This document shows positions 43,708 to 52,926 of a stretch of 64,000 bases of DNA, one piece after another. Both the position numbers and the translations under genes were made by a program. The notes under the pieces were generated by a model, which saw only the letters and a list, made by a program, of their open reading frames with translations, had not been told where the DNA came from and made no database searches. Positions within the stretch are counted from its first letter, which is position 1. Each line of letters begins with the position of its first letter. Source of the DNA: Sphingomonas sp. SORGH_AS_0879 (GTDB lineage: Bacteria; Pseudomonadota; Alphaproteobacteria; Sphingomonadales; Sphingomonadaceae); the NCBI RefSeq assembly GCF_030819175.1, contig NZ_JAUTBJ010000002.1:1932001-1996000 (forward strand), given 5' to 3'.

Positions 43708-44298
43708 GTGCCGGATATCGCCGACAGACCCTATGACGACGCGCCCGTGTCGACATCGAAGGACAGCGACGCCGCTGCCAGAACCGCGATCAGCCAGGGG
43801 ATCGAGGAACAGGGCGGCAGCCTTGCCGCCTGGGCCGTGACGATCAATCGCCCCGTCGCCGAACTCTATGCCTGGTGGCGCGACTTTTCCAATCTCGCCA
43901 GCGTGATGGAGAATGTCGATCGGATCGATGTGCTCGACGCCCAAAGGTCCCATTGGGTGGTCAAGGCGCCCGGCGGTTCCACCGTCGAATGGGATGCGAT
44001 CGTCACCGAGGAGCGGGAGGGAGCGGTGATCGCCTGGACCTCTGACGAAGCGGCCGATGTCGCCAATTCGGGCCGCGTGACCTTTCGCGACGCGGGCGCG
44101 CGGGGCACCGTCGTCTCCGCCACCATTCTTTACGACCCGCCCGCCGGGGTGATCGGCAAGCTGGTCGCCAAGCTGTTCCAGCGCGAGCCCAATATCCAGG
44201 TCCGCCGCGACCTCGCGCGCTTCAAGCAACTCATGGAAACCGGTGAGGTCGCCACCAACGCGATGAACCCCAAACAGCTTGAGGAGCAGGGTGCATGA
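43708..44298 (+). CDS. SRPBCC-family (polyketide cyclase/START-like) protein
   Basis: A 196-residue soluble protein beginning at GTG 43708 after GAGGAGAGAGG. From about residue 40 it shows the SRPBCC lipid-binding helix-grip fold: [49 protein letters not shown], and [18 protein letters not shown] before a long C-terminal helix. Proteins of this type, sometimes called cyclase/dehydrase or coenzyme Q-binding homologues, bind small hydrophobic ligands. It is the first gene of an operon. Its stop overlaps the ATG of the alcohol dehydrogenase (ATGA). The ligand is unknown. Confidence 0.82.
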   Translation: MPDIADRPYDDAPVSTSKDSDAAARTAISQGIEEQGGSLAAWAVTINRPVAELYAWWRDFSNLASVMENVDRIDVLDAQRSHWVVKAPGGSTVEWDAIVTEEREGAVIAWTSDEAADVANSGRVTFRDAGARGTVVSATILYDPPAGVIGKLVAKLFQREPNIQVRRDLARFKQLMETGEVATNAMNPKQLEEQGA

Positions 44299-45470
44299 AG
44301 GCGCTGACCTGGCACGGCAAGCATGACGTCCGCATCGACAATGTGGACGATCCCGCCATCATCAATCCGCGCGATGCCATCATCAAGGTGACCGCGACCG
44401 CGATCTGTGGTTCTGACCTGCATCTCTATGACGGATATATCCCGACGATGCAGTCGGGCGATATCCTGGGCCATGAGTTCATGGGCGAGGTGGTGGAAAC
44501 CGGCTCCGCCTCCACCCTGAAAAAGGGGCAGAAGGTGGTGGTGCCGTTCACCATCGCCTGCGGCTCCTGCTATCATTGCGGCAAGCATCAATATTCGGGT
44601 TGCGAGAACGGCAATCCGGCCGACAATCAGGATATCGCGCGCGAGCTTTACGGCCAGCCGATGTCCGCGTTGTTCGGATATAGCCACATGACCGGCGGCT
44701 ATGCGGGTGGACAGGCGGAATATGTCCGTGTGCCGTTCAGCGACACGGGCCCCATCGTCATCCCGGACGGGGTGGACGACGAGAAGGTCCTGTTCCTCTC
44801 CGACATCCTGCCGACCGGCTGGATGGCGGCGGAGAATGCCCAGATCGAGCCGGGCGACACCGTCGCCGTCTGGGGCTGTGGCCCGGTCGGGCTGTTCGCG
44901 GTCCAGTCGGCCTTCCTGATGGGCGCGGAGCGGGTCATCGCGATCGACCACTTTCCGCACCGGCTGGAGCTGGCGCGCAAGTTCGGGGCGGAGACGATCA
45001 ACTATGAACAGACCTCGACCTATGACGCGCTGATGATCATGACCGGCGGGATCGGTCCCGACGCGGTCATCGACTCGGTCGGGCTGGAGGCGCACGGCCT
45101 GTTCGTCGACAATGCGATCGATCAGATCAAGGCGTCGACCTTCCTGGGGACCGATCGCATCCACGCCATCCGCCAGGCGATCATCGCCTGTCGCAAGGGC
45201 GGGCGGGTGTCGATGCCCGCCGTCTATGGCGGCTTCGTCGACAAATTCCCGCTCGGCGCGGTGATGCAGAAGGGGCTGACGCTCAAGACCGGACAGACCC
45301 ATGTCCAGCATTACCTGCCGGGCCTGCTCGACGCGATCATGGAGGGGAAGATCGATACGACCTTCCTGATCTCGCACCGCCTGCCGCTGGAACAGGCGCC
45401 CGAGGGCTATCGCATGTTCCATGACCAGCAGAATGAAGTGACCAAGATCGTGCTGAAGCCCGGTCAGTAA
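44295..45470 (+). CDS. Zinc-dependent alcohol dehydrogenase (formaldehyde dehydrogenase-like)
   Basis: A 391-residue MDR-superfamily dehydrogenase. [13 protein letters not shown] and [13 protein letters not shown] provide catalytic zinc ligands (Cys, His, Glu). The four-Cys structural zinc lobe is [15 protein letters not shown]. The Rossmann motif is [15 protein letters not shown] near residue 195, followed by Asp for NAD at VIAIDHF. It resembles the glutathione-independent formaldehyde dehydrogenase group, which often occurs beside DUF892 and SDR stress genes. It oxidises an alcohol or aldehyde with NAD(P). The true substrate is not known. It is translationally coupled to the SRPBCC gene. 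Confidence 0.87.
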   Translation: MKALTWHGKHDVRIDNVDDPAIINPRDAIIKVTATAICGSDLHLYDGYIPTMQSGDILGHEFMGEVVETGSASTLKKGQKVVVPFTIACGSCYHCGKHQYSGCENGNPADNQDIARELYGQPMSALFGYSHMTGGYAGGQAEYVRVPFSDTGPIVIPDGVDDEKVLFLSDILPTGWMAAENAQIEPGDTVAVWGCGPVGLFAVQSAFLMGAERVIAIDHFPHRLELARKFGAETINYEQTSTYDALMIMTGGIGPDAVIDSVGLEAHGLFVDNAIDQIKASTFLGTDRIHAIRQAIIACRKGGRVSMPAVYGGFVDKFPLGAVMQKGLTLKTGQTHVQHYLPGLLDAIMEGKIDTTFLISHRLPLEQAPEGYRMFHDQQNEVTKIVLKPGQ

Positions 45471-45481
45471 GGAACCACATC

Positions 45482-46264
45482 ATGGCACAAAAACTCGCGA
45501 TCGTGACCGGTGCCTCGACGGGCATCGGCTATCATCTGGCGGCCTGTGCGGCGGAGGCGGGCTATGACCTGTTGATCGTCGCGGACGAGCCCGCCATCCA
45601 TACCGCCGCGAGCAGACTGGCGGCAATGGGAGCACAAGTTCAGCCGGTCGAGGCCGATCTCGCGACGCTGGAGGGCGTCGACACCCTGCTGGCGGCGACG
45701 GGCGGGCGGCGGATCGATGTGCTGTGCGCCAATGCGGGCAACAGCAAGGGCGGGCCGTTCCTCGACCAGTCGCTGGAGGACTGGCGGCGTTCGGTCGACA
45801 CCAATGTGACGGGCACCGTCTATCTGCTGCAACGCGTGCTGTCGGCTATGGTCCGGCATGGCGAGGGCAAGATACTGGTCACCGGCTCGATCGTCGGCTT
45901 CATTCCCGGCCCCTTCAACGCGATCTACAATGCGACCAAGGCGTTCATCGTCAACTTCACCGAGGCGCTGCGCAACGAGATCAAGGAGCAGAAGGGCGTC
46001 ACGCTGACCACCCTGATGCCCGGGCCGACGGAGACCGAGTTCTTCGCCCGCGCCGACATGCTCGACACGCGGGTGGGTGCGAGCGAGAAGGACGATCCCG
46101 CCGAGGTCGCTCGCAAGGGCTGGGACGCGATGATCGCCGGTGAGGGGCATATCGTCCCCGGCCTCGCCAACAAGGCCCAGGTCGCCGGGGCCGGCGTGGT
46201 GCCGCAATCGGTGCTGGCCGAGGCGCATCGCAAGATCGCCGAACCGGGCTCGGCCGACCGCTGA
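45482..46264 (+). CDS. Short-chain dehydrogenase/reductase
   Basis: A 260-residue classical SDR with the cofactor motif IVTGASTGIGYHLA, the NAG motif (LCANAGNSKGG), the catalytic Ser in VTGSIVGFIPG and Tyr-x-x-x-Lys in IYNATKAFIV. It starts 11 bp after the alcohol dehydrogenase stop and belongs to the same operon. The C-terminal segment LMPGPTETEFFARADML is common in SDRs linked to stress operons. The substrate is unknown. An NADP-linked carbonyl reductase acting on stress-derived aldehydes or ketones is a fair guess. Confidence 0.87.
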   Translation: MAQKLAIVTGASTGIGYHLAACAAEAGYDLLIVADEPAIHTAASRLAAMGAQVQPVEADLATLEGVDTLLAATGGRRIDVLCANAGNSKGGPFLDQSLEDWRRSVDTNVTGTVYLLQRVLSAMVRHGEGKILVTGSIVGFIPGPFNAIYNATKAFIVNFTEALRNEIKEQKGVTLTTLMPGPTETEFFARADMLDTRVGASEKDDPAEVARKGWDAMIAGEGHIVPGLANKAQVAGAGVVPQSVLAEAHRKIAEPGSADR

Positions 46265-46287
46265 CCCCCCTCGAAAGGAGACCGACC

Positions 46288-46806
46288 ATGGGCTTGTTCA
46301 CCAAGTATATCGCGACGCTGGACGACCTGTTCGTGCATCAGCTTCAGGATATCTATTACGCCGAGCATCAGATCACCAAGGCGCTGCCCAAGATGATCGA
46401 CAAGGCGACCGATCCGCAGCTCAAGGCCGGGTTCGAGCAGCATCTGCGCGAGACCGAGGGGCAGATCCGGCGGCTGGAACAGGTGTTCGAGATGCACGGC
46501 CATTCGCCCAAGGCGGTCACCTGCCCCGCGATCGACGGCATCATCAAGGAAGCCAATGAGGTCGCGGGCGAGGTCGCCGACAAGCGGGTCCTCGACGCCG
46601 CGCTGATCGCGGCGGCGCAGGCGGTCGAGCATTATGAGATCGCCCGCTATGGCACGCTGGTCGCCTGGGCGCGGCAATTGGGGCGAAGCGATTGCGCGGC
46701 GATGCTCGACGAAACGCTGGCCGAGGAAAAGGCGACCGACGAAAAGCTTACCGGATTGGCCGAAGGCGGGACCAATGCGGCGGCGCAGGCCGCCGAACCC
46801 GCCTGA
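46288..46806 (+). CDS. DUF892 (YciE/YciF) ferritin-like stress protein
   Basis: A 172-residue all-helical protein of the DUF892 family. LDDLFVHQLQDIYYAEHQIT and ALPKMIDKATDPQLKAGFEQ form the first helices. The metal-binding carboxylates and His (E-x-x-H) lie in YAEHQ, QHLRETEGQ and AAQAVEHYEIARY. YciF-like proteins have a ferritin-like di-iron bundle and are induced by osmotic and general stress. It is the last gene of the operon, 23 bp after the SDR, with its own GAAAGGAG. The C-terminus is Ala-rich and slightly extended. A GC-rich hairpin follows at 46823-46865. Confidence 0.9.
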   Translation: MGLFTKYIATLDDLFVHQLQDIYYAEHQITKALPKMIDKATDPQLKAGFEQHLRETEGQIRRLEQVFEMHGHSPKAVTCPAIDGIIKEANEVAGEVADKRVLDAALIAAAQAVEHYEIARYGTLVAWARQLGRSDCAAMLDETLAEEKATDEKLTGLAEGGTNAAAQAAEPA

Positions 46807-46822
46807 CACGCCACCGGTAATC

Positions 46823-46865
46823 GGGGCATCGTCGCCGGAATACCCTTCCCCGGCGGCGATGCCCC
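46823..46865 (+). terminator. GC-rich hairpin after the stress operon
   Basis: GGGGCATCG-T-CGCCGG and CCGGCG-G-CGATGCCCC form a 15-bp stem with one mismatch. There is no T-run, so it may protect the 3' end or act with Rho. The family 2 repeat follows directly. Confidence 0.5.
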
Positions 46866-46867
46866 AT

Positions 46868-46913
46868 CCCCCCCCGGCACGGGGAGGGGAACCAGCGAAG
46901 CTGGTGGAGGGGG
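46868..46913. repeat. Short copy of the family 2 palindromic repeat
   Basis: CCCCGGCACGGGG (46872-46884), then a small hairpin ACCAGC-GAA-GCTGGT (46891-46905), then GGAGGGGG. The order and parts match one half of the element at 35440-35563. Confidence 0.65.
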
Positions 46914-46963
46914 CCTTCCACAACGGACATGCCTTGTGAAAGCCCCCGTCATTCAACCCGAAA

Positions 46964-47671
46964 TCAATGGGCGAAGTGCGTCACGCCCAGCATCAACACG
47001 ATCCCCGCGACAGTCGCGAGACTGGTGCGAAAGCGCGGATCGAGCGACTGGCTGCGCGGGACCAGTTCGCATGCCCCGATATACAGGAACACCCCCGCGA
47101 AGAGCGCCATGACCGGTACTAGCATGCTCGCCGGAATGGCGATCCCCGACCCGATCAGCACGCCCAGCATTGGCGCGATCCCGTTCAGGATCAGCCAGCG
47201 CCGCGCCGCCGTCTCCGACCGTGCGGCCAGGCTGAGGCTGACGGTATTCACGCCGTCCGCCACGTCATGAGTCAGCACCGCCAGCGCGATCATCCAGCCT
47301 GCCGCCGTATCGATCTGAAAGGCCAGGCCGATGCCCAGTCCGTCCATCAGGCTGTGCAGGCACAGCATGGCGGGTCCCAGATCGCCACGCCACGACGCCG
47401 CCGCACGGGGTATCCGTGCCAGCAGCCGGTCGAGCAGCATATAGCCCGCCAGCCCCAGCGCGGTGAAACCCATCATCTCCCGCACCGCCCAGCGGTCGCC
47501 CGCCAGTTCCAGCGCCTCGGGCACCAGGTCGAACAGCGCCACGCCGACCACGATTCCGGCGGTCACGCCCAGCACCATGCCGATGCGATGCCGCAGGCGA
47601 AGCGCGAGCATCCCGCCCGCCAGCGTCGCCGCCATCGCCGCCAGGCCGAATGCCAGAGGGATCAGCGTCAT
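46964..47671 (-). CDS. ZIP-family divalent metal transporter
   Basis: A 235-residue inner-membrane protein with about eight hydrophobic helices. The ZIP metal-binding helices are present as LHSLMDGLGIGLAFQ (helix IV) and LTHDVADGVNTVSLSL (helix V), whose His and Asp residues line the transport path. ZIP proteins bring zinc, iron or other divalent ions toward the cytoplasm. The start is ATG 47671. The 146-bp upstream gap contains a near-palindrome TGTGACGTTACA that may be a regulator site. It is monocistronic and convergent with the stress operon. Confidence 0.85.
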   Translation of the reverse strand: MTLIPLAFGLAAMAATLAGGMLALRLRHRIGMVLGVTAGIVVGVALFDLVPEALELAGDRWAVREMMGFTALGLAGYMLLDRLLARIPRAAASWRGDLGPAMLCLHSLMDGLGIGLAFQIDTAAGWMIALAVLTHDVADGVNTVSLSLAARSETAARRWLILNGIAPMLGVLIGSGIAIPASMLVPVMALFAGVFLYIGACELVPRSQSLDPRFRTSLATVAGIVLMLGVTHFAH

Positions 47672-47743
47672 CGCGCGGTCCGCATGGCGAAGGCGTCGGG
47701 ATACGGTAGCGGTCGCTGCATCGCGGGTTCATGGACCAGCGAA

Positions 47744-47755
47744 TGTGACGTTACA
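47744..47755. promoter_or_regulatory. Near-palindrome upstream of the ZIP transporter
   Basis: TGTGACGTTACA matches its own reverse complement at 10 of 12 bases and lies 73 bp before the ZIP start. It does not resemble the alphaproteobacterial Zur site. The regulator is unknown. Confidence 0.25.
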
Positions 47756-47817
47756 AGGTCACGCATGCCGAATATCGGTCACCGGTACGGGCGGTCGCCT
47801 CTCAAGGACGAAACGCC

Positions 47818-48549
47818 CTATCCTTTGGCGATCGCGTCGAGAACGCGCTCGGCGACTTCGCGGCGGCAGATCAGCAGATCGGGCAGCAGGGGGTTCTCGC
47901 AATTGTAGATCAGCGGTCGGCCATCGATGCGCGAGGCATGGAGCCCGGCGGCCAGCGCGACGGCGGCGGGGGCGCAATTGTCCCACTCATATTGCCCGCC
48001 GTCATGCAGGTAGACATCGGCCCGCCCCTCGACCACGGCCATTGCCTTGGCGCCCGCCGAGCCCATCGGGATCAGCGTCGCGCCCAGCCGGTCGCCGACG
48101 CACCGGGCGATGTCCGGCGCTCGGCTGCGGCTGACGACAACGCGCAGCCCTTGGGGGCAGGGGGGATGGTCGGGGGGCAAGTCGTCGGTCGCGAAGATCC
48201 GGTCGCGGTCGGGCACCGCGACGGCACCCAGCGCCGGGCGGCCATCGATGGCGAGGCCGATATGCACCGCCCACTCGTCCGACCCGCTCGCATATTCGCG
48301 CGTGCCGTCGAGCGGATCGACGATCCACACCCGCCGTGCGGCGCAGCGGGCACGGTCGTCCACCGACTCTTCGGACAGAATGAAGTCGTCGGGCCGGGCC
48401 GCGCGCAGCCGGTCGAGGATCAGCGTGTTCGCATCCCGGTCGCCCAGCGCGCCGAGTGCCGCGCCGTCCAGCCCGCTCGACGCGCGCAGGTCCTTCAGCA
48501 GTTCGCCCGCCTCGATGGCGACCGACCGCGCGAGTTCGGCGTCGGTCAC
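47818..48549 (-). CDS. cysQ: 3'(2'),5'-bisphosphate nucleotidase CysQ
   Basis: A 243-residue member of the inositol-monophosphatase/CysQ family. LSEESVDD gives the first metal Glu. [20 protein letters not shown] is the family's Asp-Pro-x-Asp-Gly-Thr signature, extended by EY as in Cys[21 protein letters not shown] holds the second metal Asp. CysQ removes the 3' phosphate from PAP, the by-product of PAPS use in sulfate reduction. Its ATG overlaps the cysNC stop (ATGA), placing it in the cysD-cysNC-cysQ operon and supporting this role over inositol phosphatase. Confidence 0.9.
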   Translation of the reverse strand: MTDAELARSVAIEAGELLKDLRASSGLDGAALGALGDRDANTLILDRLRAARPDDFILSEESVDDRARCAARRVWIVDPLDGTREYASGSDEWAVHIGLAIDGRPALGAVAVPDRDRIFATDDLPPDHPPCPQGLRVVVSRSRAPDIARCVGDRLGATLIPMGSAGAKAMAVVEGRADVYLHDGGQYEWDNCAPAAVALAAGLHASRIDGRPLIYNCENPLLPDLLICRREVAERVLDAIAKG

Positions 48550-50459
48550 AGGTCGTAACTCCAGATGCCCAGCACATGCTCGACGATCCGCGACGCCGCC
48601 TGTTCCGCCGTCTCCCTGGTCGTGTCGACCCGGATTTCGGGACGGTCGGGCGCTTCATAGGGACTGGAGATGCCGGTGAACTCGGCGATCTCGCCCGCCC
48701 GCGCCTTGGCATAGAGGCCCTTCACGTCGCGTTCCTCGGCGACCGCCAGCGGCGTGTCGATGAAGATCTCGACGAACTCGCCCTCTGGCAGCAGCGCACG
48801 CACCATGTCGCGCTCGGCCCGGAAGGGCGAGATGAAGGCGGTCAACACGATCAGGCCCGCATCCGCCATCAGCTTGGCGACCTCGCCCACGCGGCGGATA
48901 TTTTCCACCCGGCCCGCCTCGGAGAAATCCAGGTCGCGGTTCAGGCCATGACGGATATTGTCGCCGTCGAGCAGGAAGCTGTGGCGGCCCATGCTGTGCA
49001 GCTTCTGCTCGACCAGATTGGCGATGGTCGACTTGCCCGAGCCCGACAGGCCGGTGAACCAGAGGACCTTCGGGGCCTGGCCCTTTTGCCGGGCATGGGC
49101 TTCGCGGGTGATGACCGTGGATTGCCAATGCACATTCTGCGCGCGGCGGAGCGCATGATCGATCATCCCCGCCGCGACCGTCGCATTGGTCGCGCGGTCG
49201 ATCAGGATGAAGCCGCCCAGCGTACTGCCCTTCGCATAGGGCTCGAACACGATCGGTCGGTCCGCATAGACCTCGGCCAGCCCGATATCGTTGAGCGCGA
49301 GCGTGTCGGCGGGGCGCTGCTCCTGGCTGTTCACGTCCACCACATGACGCGGCGGCTGGACGGTCGCACCGACAAGCTGCGTGCCGATCTTGAGCGAGTA
49401 ACTGCGCCCCGGCACCAGCGGCGCATCGGCCATCCAGACGATGGTGGCGACGAACTGGTCGGAGATTTCGGGCGGGTCCTCGGCGGCGGCGATCACGTCG
49501 CCGCGCGAGCAATCTACCTCGTCCGTCAGGACCAGGGTCACCGCCTCGCCAGCAATCGCCTGTGACTGGTCGCCGTCATAGGTGACGATCCGCGCGATCT
49601 CGGTCATCTTGCCCGAGGGGGCGATCCGCACCCGGTCGCCGACCGACACCCGACCACTCGCGATCAACCCGGCAAAGCCCCGGAAGTCGAGGTCGGGCCG
49701 GTTCACCCATTGTACCGGCATGCGGAACGATGCCGTGACCGCGCGGTCGCCGTCGATCGCCACCGTCTCCAGATGCGGTAGCAGCGCGGGGCCGTCATAC
49801 CAGGGCATGTCGGGCGAGCGCGTGGTGACGTTCGCGCCGGTCAGGCCCGACAGTGGAATGGCAGTAAACCGCTCGATCCCGATGCCGCGCGCGAAACCGG
49901 CATAATCGCCGACGATCGCGTCGAAGACCGACTGGTCGTACCCGACCAGGTCCATCTTGTTGACCGCCAGCACGATCTCCTTGATCCCGACCAGATGCGC
50001 CAGATAGCTGTGCCGCCGCGTCTGGGTCAGCACGCCTTTGCGCGCGTCGATCAGGATCACGGCCAGATCGGCGGTCGAGGCGCCCGTCACCATGTTGCGG
50101 GTATATTGTTCATGACCCGGCGTGTCGGCGACGATGAACTTGCGTTTCTCCGTCGCGAAGAAGCGGTACGCGACATCGATGGTGATGCCCTGCTCGCGCT
50201 CGGCGGCAAGGCCGTCGACCAGCAGCGCGAAGTCGATATTCTGCCCCTGCGTACCGACACGGCGGCTGTCCGCCTCCAACTGGCTCAACTGATCCTCGAA
50301 GATGGTCTTCGAATCATAGAGCAGCCGACCGATCAGCGTCGATTTGCCGTCATCGACCGAGCCGCATGTGATGAAGCGCAGCATCGACTTGGCGGCATGG
50401 GTGGCGAGATAGGCGTCGATATCGGCGGCGATCAGCGCATCGGGTTGATAGGCGGTCAT
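48546..50459 (-). CDS. cysNC: Bifunctional sulfate adenylyltransferase subunit 1 / APS kinase (CysNC)
   Basis: A 637-residue fusion. The N-terminal GTPase (CysN) has [20 protein letters not shown] (G1), [12 protein letters not shown] (G3) and VNKMDL (G4), followed by two EF-Tu-like beta-barrels. The C-terminal APS kinase (CysC, about 460-637) has [32 protein letters not shown] and [15 protein letters not shown]. With CysD it makes APS from sulfate and ATP using GTP energy. The kinase part then makes PAPS. The start is ATG 50459, four bases from the cysD stop. The upstream extension to 50510 lies inside cysD. Fusion of N and C is common in alphaproteobacteria. Confidence 0.95.
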   Translation of the reverse strand: MTAYQPDALIAADIDAYLATHAAKSMLRFITCGSVDDGKSTLIGRLLYDSKTIFEDQLSQLEADSRRVGTQGQNIDFALLVDGLAAEREQGITIDVAYRFFATEKRKFIVADTPGHEQYTRNMVTGASTADLAVILIDARKGVLTQTRRHSYLAHLVGIKEIVLAVNKMDLVGYDQSVFDAIVGDYAGFARGIGIERFTAIPLSGLTGANVTTRSPDMPWYDGPALLPHLETVAIDGDRAVTASFRMPVQWVNRPDLDFRGFAGLIASGRVSVGDRVRIAPSGKMTEIARIVTYDGDQSQAIAGEAVTLVLTDEVDCSRGDVIAAAEDPPEISDQFVATIVWMADAPLVPGRSYSLKIGTQLVGATVQPPRHVVDVNSQEQRPADTLALNDIGLAEVYADRPIVFEPYAKGSTLGGFILIDRATNATVAAGMIDHALRRAQNVHWQSTVITREAHARQKGQAPKVLWFTGLSGSGKSTIANLVEQKLHSMGRHSFLLDGDNIRHGLNRDLDFSEAGRVENIRRVGEVAKLMADAGLIVLTAFISPFRAERDMVRALLPEGEFVEIFIDTPLAVAEERDVKGLYAKARAGEIAEFTGISSPYEAPDRPEIRVDTTRETAEQAASRIVEHVLGIWSYDL

Positions 50460-50460
50460 C

Positions 50461-51360
50461 TCAGAAATACCCCTCGCGCTTCTTCTTCTCCATGCTGGCG
50501 GCCTGGTCATGGTCGATGGCGCGTCCCTGCCGTTCCGAGGTCGTGGTCAGCAGCATTTCCTGGATGACTTCGGACAGGGTCGCCGCCTCGCTCTCGACCG
50601 CGCCGGTCAGCGGATAGCAGCCCAGCGTGCGGAAACGGATCGAGCGGTCCACCGGCACCTCGCCCGGCCGCAACTGGAACCGGTCGTCATCGACCATCAG
50701 CAGCAGTCCGTCGCGCTCCACCGTCGGGCGCGGCGCGGCGAAATAGAGCGGCACGATTTCGATGCCCTCCTGCAAAATATATTGCCAGATATCGAGTTCG
50801 GTCCAGTTGGACAGCGGGAAGACGCGGATGCTCTCCCCCTTGTGGATGCGGCTGTTATAGAGGTTCCACAGTTCGGGCCGCTGCGCCTTGGGGTCCCAGC
50901 CATGCGCGGCGGAGCGAAAGGAGAAGACGCGCTCCTTGGCGCGACTCTTCTCCTCGTCGCGCCGTGCGCCGCCGAACGCCGCGTCGTATCCGCCCGCGGT
51001 CAGCGCCTGTTTCAGCCCTTCCGTCTTCCACATATCGGTGTGGCGGCTGCCATGGTCGAAGGGGTTGATCCCAAGCGCCTCGGCCTCCGGGTTGCGGTGG
51101 ACGATCAACTCCATGCCCGCCGCCTCGGCCGCGCGGTTGCGCAGATCGTACATCGCGCGGAACTTCCACGTCGTGTCGACATGGAGCAGCGGGAAGGGCG
51201 GGCGCGCCGGGAAGAACGCCTTCTTGGCGAGGTGCAGCATCACCGCCGAATCCTTGCCGACCGAATAGAGCATCACCGGCCGCTGGGTTTCGGCGACCAC
51301 TTCGCGCAATATATGGATGCTTTCGGCTTCGAGCCGCTGAAGGTGCGTTAGTCCAGTCAT
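50461..51360 (-). CDS. cysD: Sulfate adenylyltransferase subunit 2
   Basis: A 299-residue PP-loop ATPase of the CysD type. [20 protein letters not shown] is the pyrophosphate-binding loop. [48 protein letters not shown] and [15 protein letters not shown] are conserved. It catalyses adenylation of sulfate with CysN. The start is ATG 51360 ([20 protein letters not shown]). The frame continues upstream without a start signal. It is the first gene of the cys operon. The 49-bp gap before it holds an imperfect TGTCAGATAA/TTATCCTGTCA repeat that may mark its promoter. Confidence 0.95.
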   Translation of the reverse strand: MTGLTHLQRLEAESIHILREVVAETQRPVMLYSVGKDSAVMLHLAKKAFFPARPPFPLLHVDTTWKFRAMYDLRNRAAEAAGMELIVHRNPEAEALGINPFDHGSRHTDMWKTEGLKQALTAGGYDAAFGGARRDEEKSRAKERVFSFRSAAHGWDPKAQRPELWNLYNSRIHKGESIRVFPLSNWTELDIWQYILQEGIEIVPLYFAAPRPTVERDGLLLMVDDDRFQLRPGEVPVDRSIRFRTLGCYPLTGAVESEAATLSEVIQEMLLTTTSERQGRAIDHDQAASMEKKKREGYF

Positions 51361-51409
51361 CGGATTGTCAGATAATGTCGCCAGCGAAGCGCGCGACCAA
51401 CTTATCCTG

Positions 51410-51628
51410 TCAGTCACGATAGTCCCGCTCCAGCGAGTCCAGGATTCGCGCGCCCGCCATGAACACCGCGATGGGGCAGGCGGCGAACAGGATCTTGCCC
51501 GCAACGCCTGGATAAGCGGTCAGATAATGCTGTCCCCGCTCCACCGCGCCAAGGCCCAGCGCGTAGATGACGAGGAAGGCCTCGAACTTAGACCTGATGG
51601 TGAACAGGGCGACGAGGCGGGGCCACAT
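51410..51628 (-). CDS. Small conserved-type membrane protein, function unknown
   Basis: 72 residues from ATG 51628 ([20 protein letters not shown]). Two hydrophobic stretches are visible, one in [15 protein letters not shown] and one in [20 protein letters not shown], which suggests a two-pass inner-membrane protein. It has the character of a real sphingomonad protein rather than a shadow frame, because composition and hydrophobic pattern are coherent and no other frame covers the region. It lies between astB (upstream, 39 bp) and cysD (downstream) on the same strand. No function is known to me. Confidence 0.7.
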   Translation of the reverse strand: MWPRLVALFTIRSKFEAFLVIYALGLGAVERGQHYLTAYPGVAGKILFAACPIAVFMAGARILDSLERDYRD

Positions 51629-51667
51629 GGTGGCGGTTACACCACTCCATCGCCGCGCCGCCAAGCC

Positions 51668-52921
51668 TCAACCCTCTGCCAATATGAGACAGTCGAGCGT
51701 CTCGAGCAGCGCCAGTCGCGCCTTTTCCACCTGCGCGATCAACCGGGGATCGCCGATATCGGTCGGCTCGATTGCCTCGGGCCAATGCGCCTCGACCACC
51801 GCCGCGATCCGGTCAAGTGCGGCATGGTCGACCAGAAAGCGCGGATCGATCGTCGCGGGATCGGCGACGACGCGCAGGCGAAGACAGGCCGGGCCGCCGC
51901 CATTGGCCATGGATTCGCGGACATTCACCACCTCCAGCCGCCGGATCGGGCCGTTGCCGGCGACATGATCCCGAAGCCAGGACCAGACCGCGTCATTGTC
52001 GCGCGCCTCCTGCGGCAGGATCAGCGTCGGCTCGCCGCCCGGCGGGGTGACCAATTGCGCGTTGAACAGATAGGAGGCGATGGCATCCGCCAGGCTGACC
52101 TTGTCGGCGGGGACTTCGACGATCTCGACATCGGGCATCAGGCTGCGCAAATCGGCGTAAAGGCCATCGCGATCGGCAAAGGCCTGTTCATGCGCGAACA
52201 GCACGCGTTCGTTCGCGACCGCCACGACGTCGTTGTGAAAGGCCCCCGCCGCGATCGCCGCGTCCGATTGCCGCGCGAACAGCACGCGATCGGCGTGCAG
52301 CCGGTGCGCGCGGGCGACCGCTTCGCAGGCCTCTCGATGCTGGCGCGCGGGGAAGGGACCGCCGCTTTCGCCATAGACGAACACCTCGACGCCCGGTCGG
52401 TCATGGCCGCTGCACAGCCGCATGTGATTGGCCGCACCTTCATCGCCGAAGGGGGCAGGCACTGGCGGATGGATGACAAAGGCCGGGTCGGCGAAGATCA
52501 GCTTCAACTGGGCGAGCGTCGCGGGCCATTCATGGCTGCGATGCGGCATGGTCAGCAGGTTGGCGACGGTCAGGTGGCAGCGCCCGTCGCCGCTATCGGG
52601 TGCGGGCGAGACGGTCGCGGCGTTGGCCGCCCACATCGCCGAGGCGGACAGCGACTGTGCTTTCAGGACCGGCGAAGCGCCGTCATAATCTGTCGCGAGC
52701 CGTCGCAGCCACGCGTGATCGGGCCGGGGATGGGGCAGCAGCAGGCCCTGTACCAGCCCCAGATCGAGGTTCGCGCGCATCTTGGCGATCCCCTGCAACG
52801 CGGCGGCGCGGGGGCGGGAGGTCTTGCCCGCATTGCGGGTGGCCGCCAGATTGCCGTGGCTGAGCCCCGCATAATTGTGGCTCGGCCCGATCAGGCCGTC
52901 GAAATTAATCTCTTTCAGCAT
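51668..52921 (-). CDS. astB: N-succinylarginine dihydrolase
   Basis: A 417-residue enzyme of the AST arginine catabolic pathway. It opens with INFDGLIGPSHNYAGLSHGN, the AstB signature. Other conserved parts are QGLLLPHPRPDHAWLRRL, AMWAANAATVSPAPDSGDGR, ANHMRLC, AGAFHNDVVAVANERVLFAH and RESMANGGGPACLRLRVV, which carries part of the Cys-His-Glu-type amidinotransferase-fold site. It hydrolyses succinylarginine to succinylornithine, ammonia and carbon dioxide. The start ATG 52921 lies five bases after the astA stop. A GTG at 52930 inside that overlap is an alternative. Confidence 0.94.
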   Translation of the reverse strand: MLKEINFDGLIGPSHNYAGLSHGNLAATRNAGKTSRPRAAALQGIAKMRANLDLGLVQGLLLPHPRPDHAWLRRLATDYDGASPVLKAQSLSASAMWAANAATVSPAPDSGDGRCHLTVANLLTMPHRSHEWPATLAQLKLIFADPAFVIHPPVPAPFGDEGAANHMRLCSGHDRPGVEVFVYGESGGPFPARQHREACEAVARAHRLHADRVLFARQSDAAIAAGAFHNDVVAVANERVLFAHEQAFADRDGLYADLRSLMPDVEIVEVPADKVSLADAIASYLFNAQLVTPPGGEPTLILPQEARDNDAVWSWLRDHVAGNGPIRRLEVVNVRESMANGGGPACLRLRVVADPATIDPRFLVDHAALDRIAAVVEAHWPEAIEPTDIGDPRLIAQVEKARLALLETLDCLILAEG

Positions 52922-52926
52922 GGCCC

